DNA from: Bacteroidota bacterium
Lineage (GTDB): Bacteria; Bacteroidota; Bacteroidia; B-17B0; Aurantibacillaceae
Reading direction: 5' to 3'
Assembly: GCA_013816615.1 (NCBI GenBank)
Contig: JACDED010000043.1
Span: forward strand, 1 to 32,477
Length of the DNA stretch: 32,477 nt
Part shown: positions 1 to 6,318 of the stretch, piece by piece
Layout: every line of letters begins with the position of its first letter
How positions within the stretch are numbered: the stretch's first letter is position 1
Notes under the pieces: generated by a model
The model's database searches: none
What the model saw: only the letters and a program-made list of their open reading frames with translations
What the model was told of the DNA's origin: nothing
Translations under genes and position numbers: made by a program

Positions 1-1
1 G

Positions 2-241
2 GAGATTGCTTTTCTTAATCATAGTCAAAGATACAAAGCAACTCACATAATAAAAACCAATGATATCAATAGTTTCAGACAATATAGTGTTGAAATCCCA
101 CTGTTCATTGCTTGCAGCGGACTCAAAGCAGATGTAAAAATGGGAAATGAAAGAAGTGAAATATTTGAAATTATTAATTTAGACAATTTGACTAATGTGA
201 AATTGCAGTATTTTAATTCCAAAGGTGAAGTGGAGTTATGA
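2..241 (+). CDS. C-terminal part of an unidentified protein (cut by window edge)
   Basis: An open frame runs in from the left edge and gives 79 residues (EIAFLNHSQRYK... to ...SKGEVEL) before TGA. No start lies inside the window, so it is the 3' end of a longer gene. The segment is hydrophilic and mixed in composition, with no signal peptide or motif I recognise. Its stop overlaps the ATG of the next small frame (ATGA at 238-241), which suggests translational coupling or a frameshift in a single longer gene. Function unknown. Confidence 0.5.
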   Translation, partial: EIAFLNHSQRYKATHIIKTNDINSFRQYSVEIPLFIACSGLKADVKMGNERSEIFEIINLDNLTNVKLQYFNSKGEVEL

Positions 242-357
242 AAGGTTCTTTAATTGAAACCAATTTTATAATTAATGGAGACAAAGTAAATTTAAAGGTT
301 CGATTGACAACAAGAAACCAAAATTATTGGAAAGTGGTATTCGCAAAAGGAAAATGA
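238..357 (+). CDS. Small 39-aa ORF overlapping the upstream stop
   Basis: ATG at 238 overlaps the stop of the preceding frame by four bases (ATGA). It encodes a 39-residue peptide beginning MKGSLIETNF and ending in VVFAKGK. It could be a coupled small gene. Alternatively it is the tail of the preceding protein shifted out of frame, since both parts look equally protein-like and an ATGA junction is also what a one-base indel can create. No domain recognised. Confidence 0.3.
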   Translation: MKGSLIETNFIINGDKVNLKVRLTTRNQNYWKVVFAKGK

Positions 358-427
358 TCAATAAACGGATTTCATTGAACTCATACTAATGAAATAAAAT
401 TAAACTTCACCTATAGGTATAAATATG

Positions 428-495
428 GCGGCTTATGTGTTTTTACGAATATTAAATCACACTTTGCAAAACGTTTTTCACAAGCCGCAAAAACG
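428..495. repeat. Inverted-repeat structure with two alternative pairings
   Basis: CGTTTTT (472-478) and AAAAACG (489-495) form a 7-bp hairpin whose 10-nt loop is CACAAGCCGC (479-488). That loop is itself complementary to GCGGCTTATGTG upstream (428-439), apart from a two-base AT bulge. The two pairings could coexist as a pseudoknot or compete as a switch. It lies in a 181-bp gap between the small plus-strand ORF and a minus-strand lipoprotein. There is no U-tract directly after the hairpin, so it is not a standard terminator. It may be a dispersed repeat. Confidence 0.45.
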
Positions 496-538
496 CTAAA
501 GTATTAGCAGGCAGTTAAAAATAGAAATTGATTTTTTC

Positions 539-748
539 TTATAATATATGACATTCGTTCCATGTTGGTACAAATGCTTTACAAGTTGCCTCAGCTTTTG
601 ATTTTTTGTCTTTAATTGTAAAAACAGCTGTATTACTTGAATTAGTACCGGGATTACCCGTGCATTGACAACTGTAATTTTTTTTGCAAGACGTAAGACT
701 GCAAATTGTTGCTGCTGATATAATTAAAGTAAGTTTTTTCATATTCAA
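539..748 (-). CDS. Small Cys-rich lipoprotein
   Basis: A 69-aa protein with an N-terminal Lys pair, a hydrophobic stretch and a lipobox ending LTSCKK (Cys at residue 21), so a lipoprotein signal peptide. The mature part is about 49 residues and starts CKKNYSCQCTG. It contains a CxC pair and a further Cys in a K-A-x-x-x-C-K context, plus a late Cys. Small lipoproteins with a Y-x-C-x-C start are common in Bacteroidota, but I know no function for them. The start may be Met1 or Met3 (MKK). A TATCTTTA box lies 8 to 15 bases upstream of the start. Convergent with the small plus-strand ORF and divergent from the next lipoprotein. Confidence 0.7.
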   Translation of the reverse strand: MNMKKLTLIISAATICSLTSCKKNYSCQCTGNPGTNSSNTAVFTIKDKKSKAEATCKAFVPTWNECHIL

Positions 749-756
749 TATTTTTA

Positions 757-785
757 TAAAGATAACATTTTTTATCAGAATCCAA
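757..785 (-). promoter_or_regulatory. Possible promoter of the Cys-rich lipoprotein
   Basis: On the minus strand TTG (783-785) is followed after 18 bases by TATCTTTA (757-764). This is one mismatch from the Bacteroidota -7 consensus TAnnTTTG and close to the usual 19-21 spacing from the -33 TTG/TTTG. The lipoprotein ATG follows shortly after. Confidence 0.4.
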
Positions 786-860
786 AATCAAATTTTAATC
801 TTTCATTAATTTTCTTTATATTTACTTAAATCGAGGTAAGTACCTTATTAATTTAAAAAA

Positions 861-1067
861 ATGAATCTATTTAAAAGTGTTGCTATTCTTATACTCCTTA
901 CAGCGTTTGTGTTTGGTAATTCATCATGCGTTGTTTACAGAAAAGATAACGGTAACCACAGAGGATGGTATAAGAACCCAAACAATCCACATCACCCAGC
1001 TACAACAAATCCCGGTAATGGAAACGGAAATGGTCATGGAAATGGTCATGGAAAAAACAAAAAATAA
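861..1067 (+). CDS. Small lipoprotein with Gly-Asn-His repeat tail
   Basis: A 68-aa protein. Residues 1-22 form a lipoprotein signal peptide (Lys5, hydrophobic core, GNSSC lipobox near residue 23). The mature part has an Asn/His/Pro-rich middle (NNPHHPATTNP) and a low-complexity end made of GN and GH dipeptides followed by KNKK. The DNA shows a tandem 12-bp repeat (GGAAATGGTCAT twice, about 1026-1049). A His/Asn-rich tail could bind metal, but that is only an inference. The overlapping frame starting at 877 lacks a signal peptide and was rejected. No homologous family recognised. Confidence 0.6.
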   Translation: MNLFKSVAILILLTAFVFGNSSCVVYRKDNGNHRGWYKNPNNPHHPATTNPGNGNGNGHGNGHGKNKK

Positions 1068-1188
1068 CCTGCTGTACTTATAAAACAAAGCTAACAATGC
1101 GCACTTTTTTCCTGCGAAATGGAATTAAGGCTTCCCGTTTACACTATTGCCGGCGTCAACGCGCTAAGGATAAGTCTGCCGAAATTAT

Positions 1189-1196
1189 TATTTTTG
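1189..1196 (+). promoter_or_regulatory. -7 box TATTTTTG immediately before arr
   Basis: A perfect match to TAnnTTTG. Only four bases separate it from the arr ATG at 1201. If used, transcription would start at or next to the ATG, giving a leaderless mRNA. I find no TTG at the -33 distance. Confidence 0.45.
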
Positions 1197-1200
1197 TGTT

Positions 1201-1599
1201 ATGACTTCACAAACGTTTTATCATGGCACTAAAGCAAATTTAAATATTGGTGACCTTATAGAAATTGGCTTTAATTCAAATTACGGTAAAAATAAAAATG
1301 CAAAATATATTTATCTCACAGCCACTATGGATGCTGCTGTTTGGGGCTCTGAGCTTGCGGTTGGTGAAGGCCCGGGCAGAATTTATATAGTAGAGCCAAC
1401 CGGGCCTATAGAAGATGATCCTAACTTAACTGATAAAAAGTTTCCGGGTAATCCAACAAAGTCTTACCGTTCTATGCGCCCCTTTAAAGTTGTTGATGAA
1501 GTTAAAGATTGGCAGGGCCATTCACCTGAGCAGCTTAAAGCGATGAAAGATCATCTTGATAAACTAAAGGAATTGGGTATTGAAGCAATTGAAGACTGA
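1201..1599 (+). CDS. arr: NAD+--rifampin ADP-ribosyltransferase (Arr)
   Basis: A 132-aa enzyme that inactivates rifamycins by transferring ADP-ribose from NAD+ to the C23 hydroxyl of the drug. The whole length matches the Arr family: FYHGTKANL (6-14), NSNYGKNKNAKYIYLTAT (25-42), VWGSELAVGEG, VEPTGPIEDDPNLTDKKFPG (64-83) and a WQGHSPEQL motif. His8, Tyr38 and Asp73 align by constant offset with the mycobacterial active-site residues His19, Tyr49 and Asp84, so it should be active. It is a few residues shorter at the N-terminus than the mycobacterial enzyme, which is usual for the family. A TATTTTTG box ends four bases before the ATG. It is followed at a 19-28 bp gap by an unknown ORF. Arr genes occur both on mobile elements and as chromosomal genes. 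I see no integron site here. Confidence 0.95.
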   Translation: MTSQTFYHGTKANLNIGDLIEIGFNSNYGKNKNAKYIYLTATMDAAVWGSELAVGEGPGRIYIVEPTGPIEDDPNLTDKKFPGNPTKSYRSMRPFKVVDEVKDWQGHSPEQLKAMKDHLDKLKELGIEAIED

Positions 1600-1618
1600 G
1601 GTTAAAAATTATTATCTT

Positions 1619-1897
1619 ATGTCGATAATGGAGCAAAATTTAGAAGAAGAAAACGATTGGAAAGAATATTTCAACCATCAAAGTTTTTCACCTGAATTGT
1701 GGGCTGCCAGGTTTGGACATACTGTTGGTTGTGGTGACTTAAGGCAATATTCGTTTCCTGACAAAACTTTTCAATCCTGGGTTCATAGCCTGTTTGAAAT
1801 ACTACATACAAAAGGGAAAACAGGTGAGCTAAGAAAAAGCCTACTAACAAATGAAGAACGAAAAATTATTGATGATGAAATTGAAGGCGGGCTTTAA
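1619..1897 (+). CDS. Hypothetical protein downstream of arr
   Basis: Reads MSIMEQNLEEENDWKEYF..., 92 aa from this ATG (89 from the Met at 1628). An upstream ATG at 1580 lies inside arr and gives a weak, basic extension, so I prefer 1619 or 1628. The protein is soluble and acidic at both ends. Its central part has WAARFGHTVGCGDL and QSWVHSLFEIL segments and the C-terminus is EEIEGGL-like and acidic. No family recognised. The close spacing and same strand suggest co-transcription with arr. Confidence 0.6.
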   Translation: MSIMEQNLEEENDWKEYFNHQSFSPELWAARFGHTVGCGDLRQYSFPDKTFQSWVHSLFEILHTKGKTGELRKSLLTNEERKIIDDEIEGGL

Positions 1898-1981
1898 ACT
1901 AGTTAGAATGAGATAAGAATAATTGAATTTTAAAAAACCTTATGATAAAAAATATACTAGTGTTTTTTTGATCTGAGAAAT

Positions 1982-2563
1982 ATGAATACACAGCAAACAA
2001 TGGAAACGTTTTGTCCGGCAAATAAAAAAGAGTGGCGAGCATGGTTAAAAAAAAATCATAGTTCAAAACAGTCAGTATGGCTTGTACAATATAAAGTAAG
2101 TGCGGGTATGCCAACTATTTCATGGAGTGAAGCTGTAGATGAAGCCCTTTGCTTTGGCTGGATAGATAGCACACGGAAAACATTAGACGATAAAAAATTC
2201 ATACAGCTTTTTAGCAAACGTAAAGCCACGAGTACCTGGTCTAAAATAAATAAAGAAAAAGTTAAAAAGCTTATTGAAAATAAAAGGATGACCAAAGCGG
2301 GTTTAAACTGTATAGAAATTGCTAAACAAAACGGTTCATGGTCAATTTTAGATGAAGTTGAAGAATTAATAATACCTAAGGACCTTGAGAAAGAATTTAA
2401 AACTAAAAAAGGCTCAAAAGATTTTTTTTTAAGTTTAAGCAGATCGGTAAAAAAAACCATGCTGCAATGGATCGTGCTTGCCAAACTACCTGAAACCAGG
2501 CAAAAACGAATAAAAGAAATTGTAGAACAGGCAGGTAAAAAAATGAAACCGAAACAATTTTAA
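1982..2563 (+). CDS. YdeI/OmpD-associated family protein
   Basis: A 193-aa soluble protein matching the YdeI/OmpD-associated (OmdA) family often annotated as bacteriocin-protection proteins. Diagnostic segments are the N-terminal WRAWLKKNHSSKQSVWL, the SWSEAVDEALCFGWIDS motif (about 47-63), FSKRKATSTWSKINKEKV (about 77-94) and a Lys-rich C-terminal helix ending KKMKPKQF, with ARLPETRQKRI-like residues before it. The biochemical role of the family is not established. No signal peptide, so cytoplasmic. It stands alone between the arr pair and a T9SS gene. The C-terminus fits the second, helical OmdA domain (L-SRSVKK-LQWI-AKLPETR-KRI). Confidence 0.85.
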   Translation: MNTQQTMETFCPANKKEWRAWLKKNHSSKQSVWLVQYKVSAGMPTISWSEAVDEALCFGWIDSTRKTLDDKKFIQLFSKRKATSTWSKINKEKVKKLIENKRMTKAGLNCIEIAKQNGSWSILDEVEELIIPKDLEKEFKTKKGSKDFFLSLSRSVKKTMLQWIVLAKLPETRQKRIKEIVEQAGKKMKPKQF

Positions 2564-2575
2564 TAATGTTAGAAA

Positions 2576-2674
2576 TGTTCTAATCCCATACAAAGTATTT
2601 ATAAAGATAAAGCCGGTACTATTTGGTTTGGATTAGGTGCCGGGTCTTTCGTTGGATGGAAAGAAAATTATTAA
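2576..2674 (+). pseudogene. Fragment resembling a two-component-regulator beta-propeller repeat
   Basis: In one frame this gap reads SNPIQSIYKDKAGTIWFGLG followed by a short tail and TAA. The pattern I-x-S-I-Y-x-D-K-x-G-x-I-W-F-G is the hallmark of propeller repeats found in Bacteroidota hybrid sensors and related proteins. The frame is closed by a TAG just upstream, and nothing similar continues on either side. I read it as a scrap of a lost gene. It is short, so chance similarity is possible. The rest of the 2564-2881 gap is AT-rich, with a TATCTTTA box at 2748-2755 and no other signal I can support. Confidence 0.35.
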
Positions 2675-2881
2675 CGTAATACAAAAAGGTTTGTGGCACT
2701 TACTATAAACATCGGTATTTTTTATTTTTTTATATCCAAAAAAAAAGTATCTTTATTTGATCTTTAGGTTTTTGGTGTTATAAATCTCTCCACCTTTTTA
2801 AGAAACTTATAAGTGTAAACGTTATAAACGACAACGAAAATAAAAATTTCCGTTAGTTATTAATTATTTAAAACTTAAAAC

Positions 2882-4189
2882 ATGAGAACAAAAAAAGCTC
2901 TAATTCTATTATGCATGCTTTGCTCAACATTATTTACTGTAGCCCAAACAAACGTAAGTGGTGGTATTTACAGTAATACAACCTGGTTAAAAGCAAATAA
3001 TCCATATGTTGTAATCGGCAATGTGACTGTTTTTCCGGGAGTGAACTTAACACTACAACCAGGTGTGGTCATTAAATTTAATAATGGTACCAAACTGGAT
3101 ATAAGAGGTTCGCTTACTTCAAAAGGAACTCCAATAGATACTATTGTTTTCACATCCTCTTCTGCAAGCCCTACAATGAGTATTTGGGATGGAGTTTTAA
3201 TAAGTAATGATCTGGGTGGGAGCGCAGAATTTAAATATAGTGCAATTGAATATGCGGACAAAGCCATAACTAATGTTTGCTGTTGGAATGGTGGGCCACT
3301 TAACATTAAGCGTTCTGTTTTTAGAAATAACCAAATTGCTGTAGGAGGTTATGCAGGTTGGGTTGTAAACATCGACAGCTCAATGTTTACAAATAATAAG
3401 TATACAATAATCCAAGCGGATAAACGCATCAAAAACTCGACGTTTAAAAACAATTATGTGGGAATTGGTGATGAAACAGGTGTTGAAAGAATATCTGTAT
3501 TTAATAGTCTTTTTTGTAATAATACTAAAGCTGTTGATTTTATCCAGACTGATAGTTTGATGAATTGCACATTAGTTAACAATAAAGTTGCTTATAAATC
3601 ATTTATCAATGCTAGCGGAAGCAATGTAATTGAAAATAATGCCATTACTGATAATGATACAGGTATTGTTTCAGGTTCTAATTTAGAAAGCATTGTAAAT
3701 AATACAATTTGTAACACTTATAAGAATGTTGTTTATCTCTTTAACGCTAACAAAACCATGATCAATAATTGCTGGTGTACAACATTTACGTCTACCATTG
3801 CTAACAAAATTCATGATGGTTATGATAATGTTAATTATGGTCTTATTAATTTTATTCCACTTACAAGCTGCGATTCAACTGCAAAACCGGTAGTTGTTAA
3901 TTGTACTGATATAATTACGGGAATGAGTAACTATCCTACTCCACCAAAACCGATCTCATTAAAAATGTACCCAAATCCGTTTAATGATTATTTTGTTGTT
4001 ACTTCAAATACAACAGAAAATGATCTTGTAATTAAAATTTATAATATGCTTGGGCAGGAGGTTAAATTTATCGAAGGCTTTAACGGCCGTGCCGTTATAG
4101 ATGGTAAAGAAATGAGTGAAGGGGTCTATTTTATGCAATTAATACAAAAAAATATAGTAATTGATCAACTTAAATTAATTAAAAATTAA
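2882..4189 (+). CDS. T9SS-exported right-handed beta-helix protein
   Basis: A 435-aa secreted protein. Residues 1-22 are a Sec signal peptide (MRTKK, hydrophobic core, TVAQ). Residues about 40-330 show the loose Asn- and Ile/Val-rich repeat texture of pectate-lyase-like parallel beta-helices (for example NSTFKNNYVGI, NSLFCNNTKAV, NCTLVNNKVAY), with LDIRGSLTSKGTPIDTIVFTSS near 75-96. Residues about 361-435 form a T9SS type A sorting domain: MYPNPFNDYFVV, then IYNMLGQEV, then EGVYFMQL and a basic IKLIKN-like end. The protein is therefore expected on the cell surface or released. No catalytic residues can be assigned, so carbohydrate binding or cleavage is only a guess. It converges on the two-component system across a 31-bp gap with no hairpin. 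Confidence 0.85.
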   Translation: MRTKKALILLCMLCSTLFTVAQTNVSGGIYSNTTWLKANNPYVVIGNVTVFPGVNLTLQPGVVIKFNNGTKLDIRGSLTSKGTPIDTIVFTSSSASPTMSIWDGVLISNDLGGSAEFKYSAIEYADKAITNVCCWNGGPLNIKRSVFRNNQIAVGGYAGWVVNIDSSMFTNNKYTIIQADKRIKNSTFKNNYVGIGDETGVERISVFNSLFCNNTKAVDFIQTDSLMNCTLVNNKVAYKSFINASGSNVIENNAITDNDTGIVSGSNLESIVNNTICNTYKNVVYLFNANKTMINNCWCTTFTSTIANKIHDGYDNVNYGLINFIPLTSCDSTAKPVVVNCTDIITGMSNYPTPPKPISLKMYPNPFNDYFVVTSNTTENDLVIKIYNMLGQEVKFIEGFNGRAVIDGKEMSEGVYFMQLIQKNIVIDQLKLIKN

Positions 4190-4220
4190 AACAGGATTAA
4201 TTGTTTTTGGTTTTTACTCT

Positions 4221-4922
4221 CTATTTTACAGGCACATTAAAAATAAAACCTACTCCAAACACATTTTCAATATTAAGATCGGGATCTTCTTTTAAGTATT
4301 TACGGATCTTAGTAATGAAAACATCTAAACTTCTGCCGAAAAAATAATCGTTCTCACCCCAAAGATCTTTTAGCATCTCTTCACGCTTTATAACATGATT
4401 GCGGTGAAAAGATAAATAATTAAGGATATCACTTTCTTTCTCTGTAATGCGTTTTGTTTTGTTGTTTATGGTTAAGGATTGATTATTAAGATCGAAAATA
4501 TATTTCCCTATTGAAATGATCGCGGCTTTAGTTTCAGTTTTATTTTCGGGTATGCGGCGAATTAAGGCTTTAATTTTCCAAAGTAATTCTTCTTCATCAA
4601 ATGGTTTGGTAATATAATCATCAGCACCAAGGTCATAGCCTTTTAATTTATCTTCTTTTAAAGACCTGGCAGTAATAAAAATAACCGGAATTTTTTTATC
4701 CTTTACTTTCATTTCTTTTGCCAAAGTAAAGCCGTCTAATTTTGGCATCATCACATCCAACAAACACAGATCGAATTGGCCATTTTGAAATGCTTTTAAA
4801 GCCAGCTCACCATCTTTACAAAGCTTTACATCAAAACCTTCGGCTTCAAGATAATCTACCAGGAGCATTCCTAAATGCAGATCGTCTTCTGCCAATAATA
4901 TTTTAAGTTTATCCTTATGCAT
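4221..4922 (-). CDS. OmpR/PhoB-family response regulator (RprY-like)
   Basis: A 233-aa regulator. The receiver domain (about 5-120) has the acidic pocket Glu12/Asp13/Asp14, phospho-acceptor Asp56 (LLDVMMP), Thr84 and Lys106 (TKPF). A winged-helix DNA-binding domain fills about 135-233, with the typical ending FFGRSLDVFITKIRKYL and VFGVGFIF. Length and architecture fit the RprY group paired with RprX kinases in Bacteroidota. Its start overlaps the 3' end of the kinase gene by eight bases, so the two are co-transcribed and translationally coupled. The 11-bp tandem repeats upstream of the kinase gene (6232-6275) are a good candidate for its binding site. No target is otherwise known. Confidence 0.93.
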   Translation of the reverse strand: MHKDKLKILLAEDDLHLGMLLVDYLEAEGFDVKLCKDGELALKAFQNGQFDLCLLDVMMPKLDGFTLAKEMKVKDKKIPVIFITARSLKEDKLKGYDLGADDYITKPFDEEELLWKIKALIRRIPENKTETKAAIISIGKYIFDLNNQSLTINNKTKRITEKESDILNYLSFHRNHVIKREEMLKDLWGENDYFFGRSLDVFITKIRKYLKEDPDLNIENVFGVGFIFNVPVK

Positions 4923-6186
4923 TTGGCAATGTAATTGTAAATGTTGTACCTCTACCCGCTTCGCTTTTTAATTCAATAGTTCCGCTGTGTAATTCGATAA
5001 TTTTTTTTATGTAGGCCAAGCCAAGTCCAAAGCCTTTTACATTATGCATATTACCGGTTGGTACCCTGAAGAATTTATCAAACACTTTTTCCTGGTATTC
5101 TTTTTCAATACCAATGCCGTTATCAGAAAAAATAATAATTAAATTAGTGTTACTGTTTGTTGTTTGAATAGAAAGTTCCGGTTTTTCATTAGAATATTTA
5201 ACTGCATTATCTACCAGATTACAAAATGCATTTGTAAGGTGTGTTTTATCGCCAAACACTGTAAACTGTTGAGCATCTAATTTTAAATTCAGATCCCCTG
5301 CTTTATTTTCTATTTGTATACCAATACATTTTATGCAATCGTTAATAAGCTCATGCATATCCAGGTCTGTTTTCTGTAAAGGAATTTCGCCTCTTTCAAG
5401 TGCGGTCATACTTAATACCTGTTCTACCTGCAACCTTAACTTCTCATTCTCTTCAAGAATTATTGCTGAGTAATGTTTTATTTTATCTTCCTGTTTAATT
5501 ACAGGGTCCTTTATGATCATTTTACCGGCTAAAGCAATGTTTGTTAAAGGTGTTTTAAATTCATGGGTCATGTTATTTAAAAAATCGGTAGTATGCTCTG
5601 ATATTTGTTTCTCTTTCATTAATGATAATGTAGTACGCCAAAATAATACAAGTACAACAAGTATTAATATTACAGAAGTAATAAATAGTGTACCCATTTC
5701 GGCCATAATAAACTGCTCCTTATCGGGAATAATAAGTACAAGCTCTAAGCCACTTTTGCTTGCTAATTCTTGTAGACGTTTTCGGTAAATATTATTTGTC
5801 AAACTATTTTCGTTTTTAATACCGCCGGGTGCATCTTTTACAACTACAAAAGAATAATCAAGATGGAAATTATAAAAGCCCATAAAATGCTTAAACAACG
5901 AATCGATCTTATTAATGTCGGGTGCACTTATACAAACCTCTTTTGTTTTGCAGGCATTTATAACAATACAACCAAAGGATTGCTCGTAAGCGCCAATATT
6001 TTTAACTGTACCTGAATCTAAAGAAAGAGCTTCGGTTGTTTTTGAAAGTACAATGTTTGCTTTTTCAGTAAACAGTTCTTCCTTTATTTTAGCAGTTTCA
6101 AGGATCCAGTTGATCTGTATGATCAATACGATCACCAGGGCAATAGATGAAATAGCAATAAATAAATAGGTTCTGTTCAGCTTCAT
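4915..6186 (-). CDS. Membrane sensor histidine kinase (RprX-like)
   Basis: A 423-aa kinase. TM1 is about 7-28. A periplasmic sensor region covers about 29-165, with three Cys (72, 79, 85) that could form a disulfide. TM2 is about 167-183. The H-box is NMTHEFKTPL with phospho-acceptor His208, the N-box is NLVDNAVKYS (323-332), the G1 box is DNGIGI (355-360) and the G2 box is GFGLGLAY (385-392). All catalytic elements are present. No HAMP domain is evident between TM2 and the H-box. It is first in the operon with the response regulator. The 132-bp divergent gap to the TonB-domain gene holds the tandem-repeat operator. The signal sensed is unknown. Confidence 0.93.
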   Translation of the reverse strand: MKLNRTYLFIAISSIALVIVLIIQINWILETAKIKEELFTEKANIVLSKTTEALSLDSGTVKNIGAYEQSFGCIVINACKTKEVCISAPDINKIDSLFKHFMGFYNFHLDYSFVVVKDAPGGIKNENSLTNNIYRKRLQELASKSGLELVLIIPDKEQFIMAEMGTLFITSVILILVVLVLFWRTTLSLMKEKQISEHTTDFLNNMTHEFKTPLTNIALAGKMIIKDPVIKQEDKIKHYSAIILEENEKLRLQVEQVLSMTALERGEIPLQKTDLDMHELINDCIKCIGIQIENKAGDLNLKLDAQQFTVFGDKTHLTNAFCNLVDNAVKYSNEKPELSIQTTNSNTNLIIIFSDNGIGIEKEYQEKVFDKFFRVPTGNMHNVKGFGLGLAYIKKIIELHSGTIELKSEAGRGTTFTITLPNA

Positions 6187-6231
6187 TGGTGTATCTCAAA
6201 ATTAACTATTTTATACGTTATATACATGGCA

Positions 6232-6275
6232 TTAACAAGTCGTTAACAAGGTAATAACTAGTCAGTAACAAAATT
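6232..6275. promoter_or_regulatory. Four tandem 11-bp repeats, candidate response-regulator operator
   Basis: Reading plus strand, four consecutive 11-mers start at 6232, 6243, 6254 and 6265: TTAACAAGTCG, TTAACAAGGTA, ATAACTAGTCA, GTAACAAAATT. TAAC falls at the same place in each, as does an A two bases further on. G follows in three of four. Direct repeats in 11-bp phase are how OmpR/PhoB-family dimers bind DNA. The array sits between the kinase gene and the divergent 6319 gene, and ends about 16 bases before the TATATTTG box at 6292. Binding by the neighbouring regulator is inferred. Confidence 0.65.
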
Positions 6276-6291
6276 TATATATTAGCCTAGC

Positions 6292-6299
6292 TATATTTG
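6292..6299 (+). promoter_or_regulatory. -7 box TATATTTG of the 6319 gene
   Basis: A perfect TAnnTTTG, 19 bases before the ATG at 6319. No TTG or TTTG occurs 19-21 bases upstream. That position is the end of the tandem-repeat array, which fits an activator-dependent promoter. Confidence 0.5.
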
Positions 6300-6318
6300 T
6301 TTGTAAATTAAAAACGCT

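Noticed and set aside
877-1083. Second frame over the small His/Asn lipoprotein
   Set aside because: Lacks a signal peptide and reads the repeats as Met-Val-Met-Glu. The lipoprotein frame is clearly better.
1068-1200. Integron attC site next to arr
   Set aside because: GCTAACAATGCGC and GCGCTAAG look tempting, but no RYYYAAC/GTTRRRY pair with the right arms is present.
1580-1618. Start of the post-arr ORF inside arr
   Set aside because: Gives a basic, low-quality extension. ATGs at 1619 and 1628 are better placed.
2056-2484. 142-residue minus-strand frame
   Set aside because: Antisense shadow of the YdeI/OmpD-associated gene.
6197-6204. TAATTTTG on the minus strand as promoter of the kinase gene
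   Set aside because: Matches the -7 pattern, but no -33 element lies at a suitable distance, and AT-rich DNA makes single boxes unreliable.
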